Assembly (NCBI GenBank): GCA_934777245.1
Contig: CAKVND010000029.1
Coordinates: 1-28,810, forward strand
Direction of reading: 5' to 3'
Source of the DNA: an uncultured Candidatus Melainabacteria bacterium
Lineage (GTDB): Bacteria > Cyanobacteriota > Vampirovibrionia > Gastranaerophilales > Gastranaerophilaceae
DNA: 28,810 nt
The notes under the pieces were generated by a model that was not told the origin of the DNA, ran no database searches, and worked only from the letters and a program-made list of their open reading frames with translations. Made by a program: the position numbers and the translations under genes. Of the stretch, positions 7,512 through 17,710 are shown piece by piece. Positions within the stretch are counted from its first letter, which is position 1, and each line of letters opens with the position of its first letter.

Positions 7512-8861
7512 TTATCTCTGAACTAAGGTAGTTCTTCCTTGTACACTTACAGGTGCGTAAAAACTTGATACATTACTTACTTCTTCTTTCTTTTCGTCAT
7601 TAGGATTGAGTATAAAGAACTCGTGTAGCTTATCTCTATTAGATAAGAGGTATTTAACCAGTTCTTTCCCTAGTGGTAAGGTTGGATTGTTAGGTTGTAT
7701 AAGCAACTTTTCTCTTATTCCAATTTCTAGCAAGTTTGTTAGAATTGTTGCTAACCTACTCCTATCATGTAAATATTCGCCAAGTTCAAGGTTATAAATT
7801 AATCCCTCTAAGGTGATTGTTAGTTTTTCTGCTTTAACGGTCGTAGTTGTTTCATTTCCTGCTACATCTTTCTTTGTTTCTTTGTTGCTTATGTTCTTTA
7901 TATATCGAATAAGGTTTAGAAATGTATAGGCATAGTCCTGCTGGTGTAAATCGAGGTTTCTATAATATCCAAGAGGTTGTTTATAGGAATATTGTTTAAT
8001 ACTTTTGACAATTATGTTTGAACTGATACAAAATACATCTTCTATAAATTCAAAGTTATTTATTAAACCAATTTCTTTCAATTCTATAATACTTGATAGA
8101 ATTTCTTCTTTTGATTGGTTTAATGAGAAATCTTCATGTTGAAAGAAATCTAAAGGTATTGCAAACCCTTTTAATTCGTCATTCGGTTGTCTATAAATAG
8201 CACTGCTATTAGTGGCATAAGTTAGTATTAACTCTAATAGATTAAGTGCTTTTAATGGTATGACATTTTCGCCAAGTAGGCGAAGCAAAGTCATAGGCAT
8301 GTTATAGTTTAATGACACATTATTGGATAATAGGAAATAACTATCTTCATTTGTAATTATCTTTTCATGCAATTCTAGCACTTTATCAATCTGCTTTTGT
8401 GTTAGGATTGGTGCGGAAGTTACACTATACAAGGAAGCCTTATTGGTGTATGTCGGTAATGTAAACTTCGTGAAATATAAGTCAAAGCTATCCAATAGTT
8501 GGATATCGCTATTAGGTTCTGATAACGGTGCAAGTCTACTTGCTACATTTTCATCATAATTAAACATAAGATAGTTTGTCTTAGTTGCTTTCTGAGAAAT
8601 TACCAGTAGGTCTTTAAGATACGGCTTTAATAGTTTTAAGGTCATATCTGACACTTTTATGCACAAGCACGTATTGGTTGGAATTGTAAGCTTAAATTGC
8701 TCATCATTTTCAAGTAAATTTGCTATGTTATTTGATGATGTTTGTTCTCTGTTATCTGCTGATAGTACAATAAAGCCGTAGTTTAATAAGAGTTGTAATT
8801 TCTTACGAGCTTTCTCTTTTAGCTCTTCTCGCTCATTGATAGTAAGTTTTGTAAAGTTCAT
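7512..8861 (-). CDS. Possible replication initiator, otherwise unknown
   Basis: 449 residues from ATG 8861, preferred over ATG 8876 because GGAG lies nine bases upstream of it. No family is clearly recognised. Two stretches look like winged helices: near the middle (IPLDFFQHEDFSLNQS, then SSIIELKEIGLINNF) and in the C-terminal part (LTITLEGLIYNLELG, then ILTNLLEIGIREKLL). Paired winged helices are typical of plasmid Rep proteins. The upstream non-coding region carries phased direct repeats, hairpins and AT-rich DNA, as at iteron origins, which supports but does not prove a Rep role. A large regulatory protein is the alternative. Confidence 0.55.
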   Translation of the reverse strand: MNFTKLTINEREELKEKARKKLQLLLNYGFIVLSADNREQTSSNNIANLLENDEQFKLTIPTNTCLCIKVSDMTLKLLKPYLKDLLVISQKATKTNYLMFNYDENVASRLAPLSEPNSDIQLLDSFDLYFTKFTLPTYTNKASLYSVTSAPILTQKQIDKVLELHEKIITNEDSYFLLSNNVSLNYNMPMTLLRLLGENVIPLKALNLLELILTYATNSSAIYRQPNDELKGFAIPLDFFQHEDFSLNQSKEEILSSIIELKEIGLINNFEFIEDVFCISSNIIVKSIKQYSYKQPLGYYRNLDLHQQDYAYTFLNLIRYIKNISNKETKKDVAGNETTTTVKAEKLTITLEGLIYNLELGEYLHDRSRLATILTNLLEIGIREKLLIQPNNPTLPLGKELVKYLLSNRDKLHEFFILNPNDEKKEEVSNVSSFYAPVSVQGRTTLVQR

Positions 8862-8905
8862 TATTGTATTCTCCATTTATCTATACGCATGAAAATGTAA
8901 TATAA

Positions 8906-8935
8906 TGCAGATGATTTAATATAAAACCATCTGCA
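8906..8935. promoter_or_regulatory. Inverted repeat upstream of the putative Rep gene
   Basis: TGCAGATG (8906-8913) and CATCTGCA (8928-8935) are perfect arms with a 14-base AT-rich loop. On the minus strand a TATATT -10-like hexamer lies just downstream of it, 30-40 bases before the start codon. It may be an operator for autoregulation. Confidence 0.45.
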
Positions 8936-9020
8936 ACATCTTTGTATAGATAATAGAGAAAACCCTATTTGTCATAAAATATAACTTATTAATCAAAGAG
9001 GACTCTTCTTACTTATCTAA

Positions 9021-9180
9021 ATGGAAGTTGCTTGCACAACATTCCATTAACTCATTAGTTAAGTAATTCCCAGTAATTGCATTGGTTACTACTGGTTATA
9101 ATTGGTTCATTACATAACTAATTCCTTAATTCTTTAATCTAATTATTCTATGATGAAATTGAATAAAAATAGAATTAGGT
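9021..9180. other. Candidate replication origin (iteron-like repeats, hairpins, AT-rich DNA)
   Basis: The 8877-9245 gap has no gene. It holds a 10 bp-stem hairpin (9021-9047, one bulged base) and TTAACT/AGTTAA (9047-9062). Three consecutive 10 bp repeats of the form A(T/C)TGGTTNNN lie at 9081-9090, 9091-9100 and 9101-9110. TAATTC-rich DNA follows (9118-9145), with an inverted CTAATT...TTCTAT / ATAGAATTAG pair at ~9141-9179. Helically phased repeats beside a possible Rep gene suggest an origin. Confidence 0.4.
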
Positions 9181-9245
9181 TCAAAGCTAGTGAAATCAAT
9201 AACTTAATTCAAAAGTTGTCCATACAATTGCAGTTTAATAATTGT

Positions 9246-9491
9246 TTACTTTAGGTAAGGAAAGCGTTGCTTTGTTTCATATTCTAGAGAATGTTGTTCA
9301 TCATTCAGTATTAAATCTAACTCTTTATCTTTATCCTTGGCATTAACGAGTCTTAGAGCTTCCAATAAACAATAAGTACCTTGTTGGAAATTCTGAACTA
9401 ATGCCTGTATAAATGATTGTGGTTCTATTGTTGAATTATCAGTATTATTAACTTCAACTTTAAACTCTGGTTTGTCTTTCTTTCTTGCCAT
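9246..9491 (-). CDS. Small hypothetical protein divergent from the recombinase
   Basis: 81 residues: a basic N-terminus (MARKKDKPEFK), a polar linker, a helical part (FIQALVQNFQQGTYCLLEALRLVN) and an acidic tail. No helix-turn-helix or known family is visible. There is no Shine-Dalgarno; a TATAAT -10 ends six bases before the ATG, so the mRNA is probably leaderless. Its promoter overlaps that of the recombinase. By position it could be a recombination directionality factor or a regulator, but nothing in the protein shows this. Confidence 0.6.
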   Translation of the reverse strand: MARKKDKPEFKVEVNNTDNSTIEPQSFIQALVQNFQQGTYCLLEALRLVNAKDKDKELDLILNDEQHSLEYETKQRFPYLK

Positions 9492-9497
9492 AGCTAC

Positions 9498-9521
9498 ATT
9501 ATACCATACTCATGCTATAAT
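9498..9521. promoter_or_regulatory. Overlapping divergent promoters of the recombinase and the 81-residue gene
   Basis: TATAAT on the plus strand (9516-9521) and TATAAT on the minus strand (9503-9498) are 12 bases apart. Transcription runs outwards, so the -35 region of each must overlap the other promoter. GAGG (9533-9536) precedes the recombinase ATG. Confidence 0.55.
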
Positions 9522-9541
9522 TAACCACAAAAGAGGTAAGT

Positions 9542-11450
<1,909 letters not shown>

Positions 11451-11593
11451 TGTATGTCGAGCAAATACACTCAACATCTATATTATGCTCCGTAAAAAAT
11501 AAAAATCAAGTACTTTAAATTTTTATTTTAAAAACTTTTATTCTCATAATTAATTAAATGTTTTGTTTATTATAAGAATCTCAAATAGAAAAC

Positions 11594-12898
11594 TTAATAC
11601 GAAAATCCATTTGTGTAAGAATAATTACCAAAATTAGTTGTTGTCGAATTGTAATATTTTGGTCGATTTAAAATATAATTTTGTTGTCGTTGAAGATAAT
11701 TTGCTTCTATTATATTGGCATTTATCAAGCGCATTTGTCTTATTTTTTCTTGTTCTTCCATACTCCTGATAGCTTCTTGTCTCTCAAGAGTTAATCTATT
11801 AGAATACTTTTCTTCATCACTATTAATCTTATTAAAACAAGCTTTCAAATCGTTTCCAGAATATTTGCTAATACAATCATTGACGTTTTGATAAAATTTA
11901 TTAAATCTTTCATTTTCAACCTCAAATGACATTAAATTTTTATCTCGTGTGTAAATTTCGTCCCATGAAGGTTTAACAAAAAAGCCTTTTATACTTTTAC
12001 TGGCATTATCAATTTTCTTTTGATAAATATTTGATAAAATATTATTTATCTGTTTCTTTTCAGCAATATTATTTGCATGCTCTTTTGCGTATGAATAGTA
12101 CTTTATTTTTGTCTCAATATTATATGTTGTGTCAGCGACTCTTTTATAAGCAGTATAACTGTCTGGGAAGTTATGTTTTGCGAGTTCGTATGATATTTTA
12201 TTTGCAAGTTCAATCTTTTTCTTATTCACATAATATAAAAATTTGAATTCTAGTGCTCTACAATATGTATAATCTTCTTTTTTTGATTCGTTTTTTACCT
12301 TATTTGCATAATAAAAACTTTTTTCATAATTATTCAATTTATAATAATTTTCAGCCAGCATTAAATTATAAAAATCACATTCTTTTTTATTAAGTTTTTC
12401 AAACAATGAAATAGATTCATTATATTCTCCATTAACATAATAGTAGAATGCTAAGTTTCCTTTAATTGCTTCATATCTTGGGTCATCAATACTAAAATTG
12501 TATCTATTCATAATATCTAGAATTGAATTCAAATTATTAATAATATAAACATTGTCATTACGATTATAGTTATATTGATATGCTTTAAAATAAATTGGAA
12601 GGTAATCTCTTTCTATTTCAATTGCTTTTGCAAATTTATTTTTAGATATTAATTTTTCTAGTTTAAGACACTCTTGATACTTTTTCTTTTCGAACCTTGT
12701 TAATTCTCTGTAAACATCTTTTTCTATAGGATAAAAAGAGGAAGTTAGCGAATAAAAATCGATATTATAATATTGCGATAATGGCAAGTTAGCTTCTGTT
12801 ATAGGTTGTGCTTTTTGTAATATCAGCATAGGCTCTTCTATTGCAAATGCAGGCAAACAAAAAATGGCAGTAAGCAAGATGAATATATATTTTTTCAT
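11594..12898 (-). CDS. Secreted helical-repeat (TPR-like) protein
   Basis: 434 residues from ATG 12898, chosen because it begins a clean signal peptide (MKKYIFILLTAIFCLPAFA); the upstream ATG would overlap the isocitrate dehydrogenase end. After the signal peptide come repeated helix pairs with TPR-like spacing (GNLAFYYYVNGEYNESISLFEKL, in part; MLAENYYKLNNYEKSFYYANKV, in part), then a charged helix (ERQEAIRSMEEQEKIRQMR) and an Asn/Tyr-rich tail. It is probably periplasmic or surface-exposed and involved in protein interactions. It is co-directional with and adjacent to icd, but no functional link is evident. Confidence 0.75.
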   Translation of the reverse strand: MKKYIFILLTAIFCLPAFAIEEPMLILQKAQPITEANLPLSQYYNIDFYSLTSSFYPIEKDVYRELTRFEKKKYQECLKLEKLISKNKFAKAIEIERDYLPIYFKAYQYNYNRNDNVYIINNLNSILDIMNRYNFSIDDPRYEAIKGNLAFYYYVNGEYNESISLFEKLNKKECDFYNLMLAENYYKLNNYEKSFYYANKVKNESKKEDYTYCRALEFKFLYYVNKKKIELANKISYELAKHNFPDSYTAYKRVADTTYNIETKIKYYSYAKEHANNIAEKKQINNILSNIYQKKIDNASKSIKGFFVKPSWDEIYTRDKNLMSFEVENERFNKFYQNVNDCISKYSGNDLKACFNKINSDEEKYSNRLTLERQEAIRSMEEQEKIRQMRLINANIIEANYLQRQQNYILNRPKYYNSTTTNFGNYSYTNGFSY

Positions 12899-12908
12899 TT
12901 CCAAAAAC

Positions 12909-13913
12909 CTATTTCTCAACTGTCAATCTATCAACAATAGCTTGTGTGAATTCGCTACATGTTGCATCACCACACAAATCTGCGGTTTTTATATTCGCGT
13001 CCAATGTTGCGAACAATGCTAATTTTATTCTCATTGCGGCTTCTTTTTCGCCAATATAATTTAGCATTTCAATAGCTGACATAAGCATTGCCGTAGGGTT
13101 TGCTTTATCCATTCCGGCAATATCAGGAGCGGAACCATGCACCGGTTCAAACACAGCATAATCTTTTCCAATATTAGCGCCTTGCGCGATTCCCAGTCCG
13201 CCAATCAAGCCTGCGCACAAGTCTGAAACAATATCACCATAAAGATTTGGCAATAACAACACGTCAAATTGATTAGGATTTTGAACAAGTTGCATACAAC
13301 AATTATCAACAAGAATTTCTCTAAAATTGATTTGCGGATACTTTTCTGCAACCTTTCTTGCGCATTCTAAAAACAATCCGTCAGAAAGTTTGCAAATATT
13401 CGCCTTCGTAACAACACAAACCTCTTTACGATTATTATTTACAGCATAGTCAAATGCAAATTTTGCAATTCTTTCAGAGGCCGCTCTTGTAATGATTTTA
13501 ATACTTTCTGCAGTATCTTCGTCAACTTGACGTTCAATTCCTGCATACAAATCCTCTGTATTTTCTCGAACAACAACTATATCCACTTTGTCGTAACGAG
13601 TTTTTACATTCGGCAAATTATAGCAAGGACGTAAATTTGCATACAAATCCAATTCTTTTCTCAACTGAACATTTACGGAACGAAAACCTTTGCCAATCGG
13701 AGTTGTCACAGGAGATTTTAAAGCAACTTTATTTCTTTTTACTGAATCTAAGACTCGTTGCGGAAGTGGTGTACCTTCAGCTTCAATCACATCCGCGCCG
13801 GCAGTTTGGATATCCCAGTCAATTGCAACGCCTGCTGCATTTATAATTTTCATTACGGCATCTGTTATTTCCGGCCCAATTCCGTCGCCTTTAATCAATG
13901 TAACTTGTTTCAT
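12909..13913 (-). CDS. icd: Isocitrate dehydrogenase, NAD-dependent type
   Basis: 334 residues of the isocitrate/isopropylmalate dehydrogenase family. Visible motifs are the N-terminal GDGIGPEI, the substrate loop SVNVQLRKELDLYANLRP (R residues bind isocitrate), VRENTEDLYAG, the metal/active-site NLYGDIVSDLCAGLIGGLG (in part), and HGSAPDIAG. Asp and Ile in the last motif, where NADP enzymes have Lys and Tyr, indicate NAD. It oxidises isocitrate to 2-oxoglutarate in the cytoplasm. Homoisocitrate or tartrate dehydrogenase are less likely alternatives. GAGG precedes the ATG, and it follows adk by 56 bases on the same strand. Confidence 0.88.
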   Translation of the reverse strand: MKQVTLIKGDGIGPEITDAVMKIINAAGVAIDWDIQTAGADVIEAEGTPLPQRVLDSVKRNKVALKSPVTTPIGKGFRSVNVQLRKELDLYANLRPCYNLPNVKTRYDKVDIVVVRENTEDLYAGIERQVDEDTAESIKIITRAASERIAKFAFDYAVNNNRKEVCVVTKANICKLSDGLFLECARKVAEKYPQINFREILVDNCCMQLVQNPNQFDVLLLPNLYGDIVSDLCAGLIGGLGIAQGANIGKDYAVFEPVHGSAPDIAGMDKANPTAMLMSAIEMLNYIGEKEAAMRIKLALFATLDANIKTADLCGDATCSEFTQAIVDRLTVEK

Positions 13914-13932
13914 TATATTCCTCTATCAATTA

Positions 13933-13955
13933 AGGTTGGACCAAAAGCCCAACCT
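13933..13955. repeat. AGGTTGG...CCAACCT hairpin repeat between adk and icd
   Basis: A 7 bp perfect stem. It belongs to the same family as 24914-24942 and 27564-27593 (GTTGGxC...CCCAACCTA), so it is a dispersed intergenic repeat rather than a gene-specific site. Confidence 0.6.
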
Positions 13956-13969
13956 ATAATAATTTTATT

Positions 13970-14626
13970 TTATGCATTTACAACTTTTAAAAGTCGTTCC
14001 CAAACTTCATCTATAGAACCATTCGCATCAATTTTATAAAGAACACCTTTATCTTCATAAAATTTTACAAGAGGAGCTGTTTCATTGAAATAAGTTTCAA
14101 AACGTAATTTTGCTGTTTCTTCGTTATCATCAGCTCTTGTTTTTAAATCAACATTACATTTATCGCATTTTCCTGCAACTTTTGAAGGTTTAAATTTTTT
14201 ATTATAAATTTCTCCGCATACAGGGCAAGATTCACGATAAATAATTCTCTCAATCAAAATTTGCGTATCAATGTCGAAGTAAATAGCTTTAAAAGAAGCT
14301 TCCTCTTTATCAACATTTTTATTGATATCTTCAAGCGTCTTAGCTTGTTCTAAACTTCTAGGATAACCATCGAGAACATATCCGTTTTTGCAATCATCTT
14401 CGCCTAATCTTTTTTCAATAATTTTACCAACCAATTCAGCAGGAACAAGTTGACCTTTATCAATAAAAGATTTCGCAATTTTGCCTTCTTCAGATTCTTT
14501 TGCAATTTCAGCTCTTAATAAAGAACCTGTATCTACGTGTGGAAAACCTAAAAATTCAGACAATCTGTTAGTTTGAGTTCCTTTACCACATGCCGGAGGC
14601 CCTAAAAAAATTAATTCTTTTTTCAT
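13970..14626 (-). CDS. adk: Adenylate kinase
   Basis: 218 residues, the long-LID form. The P-loop GPPACGKGTQ (residues 9-18), the AMP-binding region (DTGSLLRAEI), DGYPRS (usual DGFPRT) and the LID zinc site CPVCG/CDKC are all visible. It interconverts 2 ADP with ATP and AMP in the cytoplasm. AAGGAG lies upstream, and a TTGCAC/TATAAT promoter precedes it. It is first in the adk-icd-secreted protein string. It is not next to secY or ribosomal genes, unlike in many bacteria. Confidence 0.97.
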   Translation of the reverse strand: MKKELIFLGPPACGKGTQTNRLSEFLGFPHVDTGSLLRAEIAKESEEGKIAKSFIDKGQLVPAELVGKIIEKRLGEDDCKNGYVLDGYPRSLEQAKTLEDINKNVDKEEASFKAIYFDIDTQILIERIIYRESCPVCGEIYNKKFKPSKVAGKCDKCNVDLKTRADDNEETAKLRFETYFNETAPLVKFYEDKGVLYKIDANGSIDEVWERLLKVVNA

Positions 14627-14646
14627 AACTTTCTCCTTCTTTCCTA

Positions 14647-14674
14647 ATTATAAAACTAAAAAGTGTTTGTGCAA
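14647..14674 (-). promoter_or_regulatory. Promoter of adk
   Basis: On the minus strand TTGCAC (14674-14669) and TATAAT (14652-14647) are 16 bases apart, just upstream of AAGGAG and the adk ATG. Confidence 0.65.
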
Positions 14675-14711
14675 CTTTAAAATTGGGATATTAATTGACA
14701 AATACCATAAG

Positions 14712-14739
14712 TTGACAATAATATTTAATGTAGTACAAT
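14712..14739 (+). promoter_or_regulatory. Strong promoter of the membrane-protein gene
   Basis: TTGACA (14712-14717) and TACAAT (14734-14739) are 16 bases apart. The -10 runs into the 38 bp palindrome, and the predicted start point (~14746) is inside it, leaving a ~188-base leader before ATG 14934. Confidence 0.6.
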
Positions 14740-14773
14740 GTCCTTGTATCGATATATCGATACAAGGACATTG
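14736..14773. repeat. 38 bp perfect palindrome
   Basis: The sequence reads the same on both strands from C14736 to G14773, with outer arms CAATGTCCTTGTATCGAT and centre at 14754/14755. It overlaps the -10 and start region of the promoter at 14712. It may be an operator or an RNA hairpin at the 5' end of the leader. The leader that follows (14774-14933) has GC-rich blocks near 14812-14840 and 14862-14879 that can pair (GGTT...AACC, GCCC...GGGT), but no known riboswitch is recognised. Confidence 0.8.
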
Positions 14774-14933
14774 CTTATGAATAATGCTTTTAATTTAAAT
14801 AGAAATTGGTGGCGCGGGTTAGTTTAAAACTGCCCAAATTTTACTATTCTATTTATAAAACTCGGGTAGTTTAACCGCAAAAGTTGTACTACGCGTGCTT
14901 TGTGGTGTTATGAGTTATTTGAAAGGAAAGACC

Positions 14934-16130
14934 ATGTCGAAAGTCACAGATAAAAATTTAATAAACACATTGCCAAAACCGCTCAAACCAGCTGCTAAAT
15001 TCGTACGCCACCAAGAACAAGCGTCAGGACTTTCTACATCGCGTTTCATTCAAGATGTAACAACCTGTCTTATTCCAAAAGCTGTTTTTTCACGCAGTCT
15101 TGCGGATTTAACTGAAAATACATTTCTTGAAACTTCTGAAGAAACGCTTATATATTTTGTTCCAACAATTCTAGGTGAAAAAATAGCAAGACAGGTTTTC
15201 TCTAAAAATTTGGACAATAATTTAAAAAAAGAAGTCGCAACAACCGGCGTTAAACTTTTAGAAAAAGGAAACAAAACAAAAAACAAACAAATTTTACCTG
15301 TTAAAGCTGCAATTGCGCTCACAGCAATGGCCATCCCATTAACAGAATATTCATTGAATTACATAAAAAATTTAATGACCCTAAAAGTGTTTAAAAAAAG
15401 CGATTTTAAAAACATTGCGTCTTTAGAAAAAAATAATCAGGAAGATTCAAAACAGCAAAATAAGGTTAAAAACAGTGCTAAAAAACACATCAAACTTGCA
15501 GCAGGTTTATATGCAGGATGTCTTGGTTTAGCCGGGTTATTAGCTACTAAAGGTAAAGACTCAAAATTTTTACAAAAAATTTCTGAATTTATAGTAGCCC
15601 CCGGGAACAAACTTTTTAAAAATTCTCCAAAAGCAAAAAATTTCATGAATAAATATTTATGTATGGATTTTAATAGTCAAAACGGAAAACTTTGTCTTAG
15701 CAAAGGTCAATTAACAACTTGCGTTTTAATCGGAGGTGCGGGTTATTTTGGAGCTTCCGCAGACAGAGGCAAAGAAAATTTAAAAGAAACTGCAACCAGA
15801 TTTCCACTTGTTGCACTATATGTGATTACAGGTAGTGAACTTGTTGAAAAAGGATTTAAAAAATTATTGCACACATTCGGTAAGTGCAAAGATTTAATTG
15901 ACAAAGATTTAAATGTGCCCAAATTTGATGAATTAAACAATATAGCAAAAAAATTAGCTAAGAAAAAAAATTCTACCGTCGAAAAAGAATATAAATCACT
16001 AGTAAAACAAAAAATCTTAATTTCTGGGCTTCCTTATATATTTTCAATTGGCGTAATGGGATTTTTTGTTGCCGGTATGACAAATTATTTTACTAAAAAA
16101 CGTTATGAAAATGCGCAAAAAATAAAATAA
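14934..16130 (+). CDS. Lineage-specific basic membrane-associated protein
   Basis: 398 residues from ATG 14934, chosen for AAAGGA nine bases upstream. Hydrophobic stretches suggest three to five membrane-associated segments (AAIALTAMAIPLTEYSL, LAAGLYAGCLGLAGLLA, LTTCVLIGGAGYFGA, FPLVALYVITG, GLPYIFSIGVMGFFVAG), separated by Lys-rich loops. The N-terminus is Lys/Pro-rich. No family is recognised; it looks like an orphan conserved in a narrow lineage. It is transcribed from a strong promoter with a long structured leader and converges with the flavoprotein gene. Confidence 0.75.
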   Translation: MSKVTDKNLINTLPKPLKPAAKFVRHQEQASGLSTSRFIQDVTTCLIPKAVFSRSLADLTENTFLETSEETLIYFVPTILGEKIARQVFSKNLDNNLKKEVATTGVKLLEKGNKTKNKQILPVKAAIALTAMAIPLTEYSLNYIKNLMTLKVFKKSDFKNIASLEKNNQEDSKQQNKVKNSAKKHIKLAAGLYAGCLGLAGLLATKGKDSKFLQKISEFIVAPGNKLFKNSPKAKNFMNKYLCMDFNSQNGKLCLSKGQLTTCVLIGGAGYFGASADRGKENLKETATRFPLVALYVITGSELVEKGFKKLLHTFGKCKDLIDKDLNVPKFDELNNIAKKLAKKKNSTVEKEYKSLVKQKILISGLPYIFSIGVMGFFVAGMTNYFTKKRYENAQKIK

Positions 16131-16162
16131 TATTAACAAACCAATTAAATATTCACAATTCT

Positions 16163-17512
16163 TCAATTCAATTTTGATTTTAATATGCGTGCGGCAGATA
16201 TCAAAATATCAATACTTGTTGAAAACGGTGGAGCGTAGGTTAAATCAACATCAAGCAGATCCTCTACGCGCATTCCGCTAAGTAGTCCTACTGAAACAGT
16301 ATTAACTCGTTTATCCGAATCGCCGCGTCCGATTGCTTGTGCTCCCAAAACTCTATGTGAGCGTCTATCTGCAACAAGTTTTAATGTAACATTCTGAACT
16401 TCCGGCATGTAACCTGCTTTATCGCGTTTTGTAATCACAACAGACACAGTATCATAGCCAAGTTTTTGTGCCGTTTTTTCTGTCAATCCGGTCATAGAAA
16501 TATTAAGCGCACGATATCTTAAAACCGCAGAACCGAGAATCCCTTCAAAATCTTCGACCTCTCCACAAGCATTAATAGCTGCTACGCGTCCTTCTTTATT
16601 GGCGGTAGAACCTTGTGGAAGCCAAACAGGAGCATTAGAAACCATGTTTATTTTTTCTACGCAATCTCCACAAGCGTATATATCTTGCAAATTTGTACGC
16701 ATTCTACTATTGACCTTTATTGCGCCGGTAATTCCGAGTTCAATTCCTGCTTCTTGCGCAATATTAACGTTAGGACGAACACCGGTTGAGATAATTACCA
16801 TGTCGGTTTCAAATCCACATCCGTTTGCCGTTAATACTCCACTAACTTCTTCCTCTCCGACAAATTCTGTAACCGTGTCTTCATTTATAATTTTGACAAG
16901 ATTATCTGAGTTTTCAAGAATATAACTTTGAATGAGCGAAGAAATATCTTCATCAAAAACAGACATTATAAACGGCGAACGTTCGATAAGAGTAACGTTT
17001 TTGCCATTTTTAACAAATGCTTCAATCATTTCTATGGCAATATAACCGCCGCCGATGATTGTAATATTTTTCGAAGTTTCCATTTTTTTGCGGATGTTTA
17101 TTCCGTCTTCAAGAGTTCTTACCGTAAAAATATTTTTCAAATTATTATTTTTTATATTTGGTATAAATGGTGAAGCTCCGGTTGCAATTATTAGTTTGTC
17201 ATATTCAATAAAATTACAAGAATTTTCAACTAAATCTTTTACTAAAATTTTTTTATCCATTGGCAAAATTTTAGTTACACGATTTTGAAGGTGGATTTCA
17301 ATTCCGCTTTTTTCAAACTCTTCTTTCGTTCTTACTATAAGTTTTTGCCAATCGGCAAAATCTCCTGCAATATAGTAAGGAAGTCCGCAGGAAGAGTATG
17401 ATACGTGCGTATCTTGAGTATAAATATGAACTTCCGCATCCGGAAGCATTCTTTTTGACTTTGCAGCAGCTTTTGCACCTGCCGCAACACCGCCAATTAT
17501 AACAATTTTCAT
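16163..17512 (-). CDS. FAD-dependent pyridine nucleotide-disulfide oxidoreductase, CoA-disulfide reductase-like
   Basis: 449 residues of the NADH oxidase/CoA-disulfide reductase group. Visible are the FAD dinucleotide fold IIGGVAAGAKAAA, redox cysteine C42 in SYSSCGLPYY, the NAD(P)H fold IIGGGYIAIEM, the second FAD motif DIYACGDC, and a C-terminal dimerisation domain ending TYAPPFSTSIDIL. The single active-site cysteine fits CoA-disulfide or persulfide reductase or NADH oxidase, not glutathione reductase (CxxxxC). It is cytoplasmic and probably acts in thiol redox balance or oxygen/peroxide defence. No Shine-Dalgarno is seen before ATG 17512. Confidence 0.88.
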   Translation of the reverse strand: MKIVIIGGVAAGAKAAAKSKRMLPDAEVHIYTQDTHVSYSSCGLPYYIAGDFADWQKLIVRTKEEFEKSGIEIHLQNRVTKILPMDKKILVKDLVENSCNFIEYDKLIIATGASPFIPNIKNNNLKNIFTVRTLEDGINIRKKMETSKNITIIGGGYIAIEMIEAFVKNGKNVTLIERSPFIMSVFDEDISSLIQSYILENSDNLVKIINEDTVTEFVGEEEVSGVLTANGCGFETDMVIISTGVRPNVNIAQEAGIELGITGAIKVNSRMRTNLQDIYACGDCVEKINMVSNAPVWLPQGSTANKEGRVAAINACGEVEDFEGILGSAVLRYRALNISMTGLTEKTAQKLGYDTVSVVITKRDKAGYMPEVQNVTLKLVADRRSHRVLGAQAIGRGDSDKRVNTVSVGLLSGMRVEDLLDVDLTYAPPFSTSIDILISAARILKSKLN

Positions 17513-17633
17513 ATTAGAATTATTAAAAAATCAGTTGCGCAAATCAATTAGACAAGTTGATAAGATTTAAAATCTTTAATGGATATCGTTGATATTCACC
17601 TCTTTTACCACTTCAATTTTTAATTAATATTAC

Positions 17634-17685
17634 CTGTAAGCAAAATAATTACAGCCTTGACTTATTTATGATAAAATATTTACAA
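17634..17685 (+). promoter_or_regulatory. Candidate promoter and inverted repeat upstream of ychF
   Basis: TTGACT (17657-17662) and TTACAA (17680-17685) are 17 bases apart. CTGTAA (17634-17639) and TTACAG (17649-17654) form an inverted repeat immediately upstream. A separate AAGATTT/AAATCTT palindrome lies near 17560-17574. Confidence 0.45.
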
Positions 17686-17710
17686 ACACTAAATTGAAAG
17701 GATTATGAAT

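Noticed and set aside
12031..12246. Small plus-strand protein
   Set aside because: Lies wholly antisense within the secreted repeat-protein gene and lacks a translation signal.
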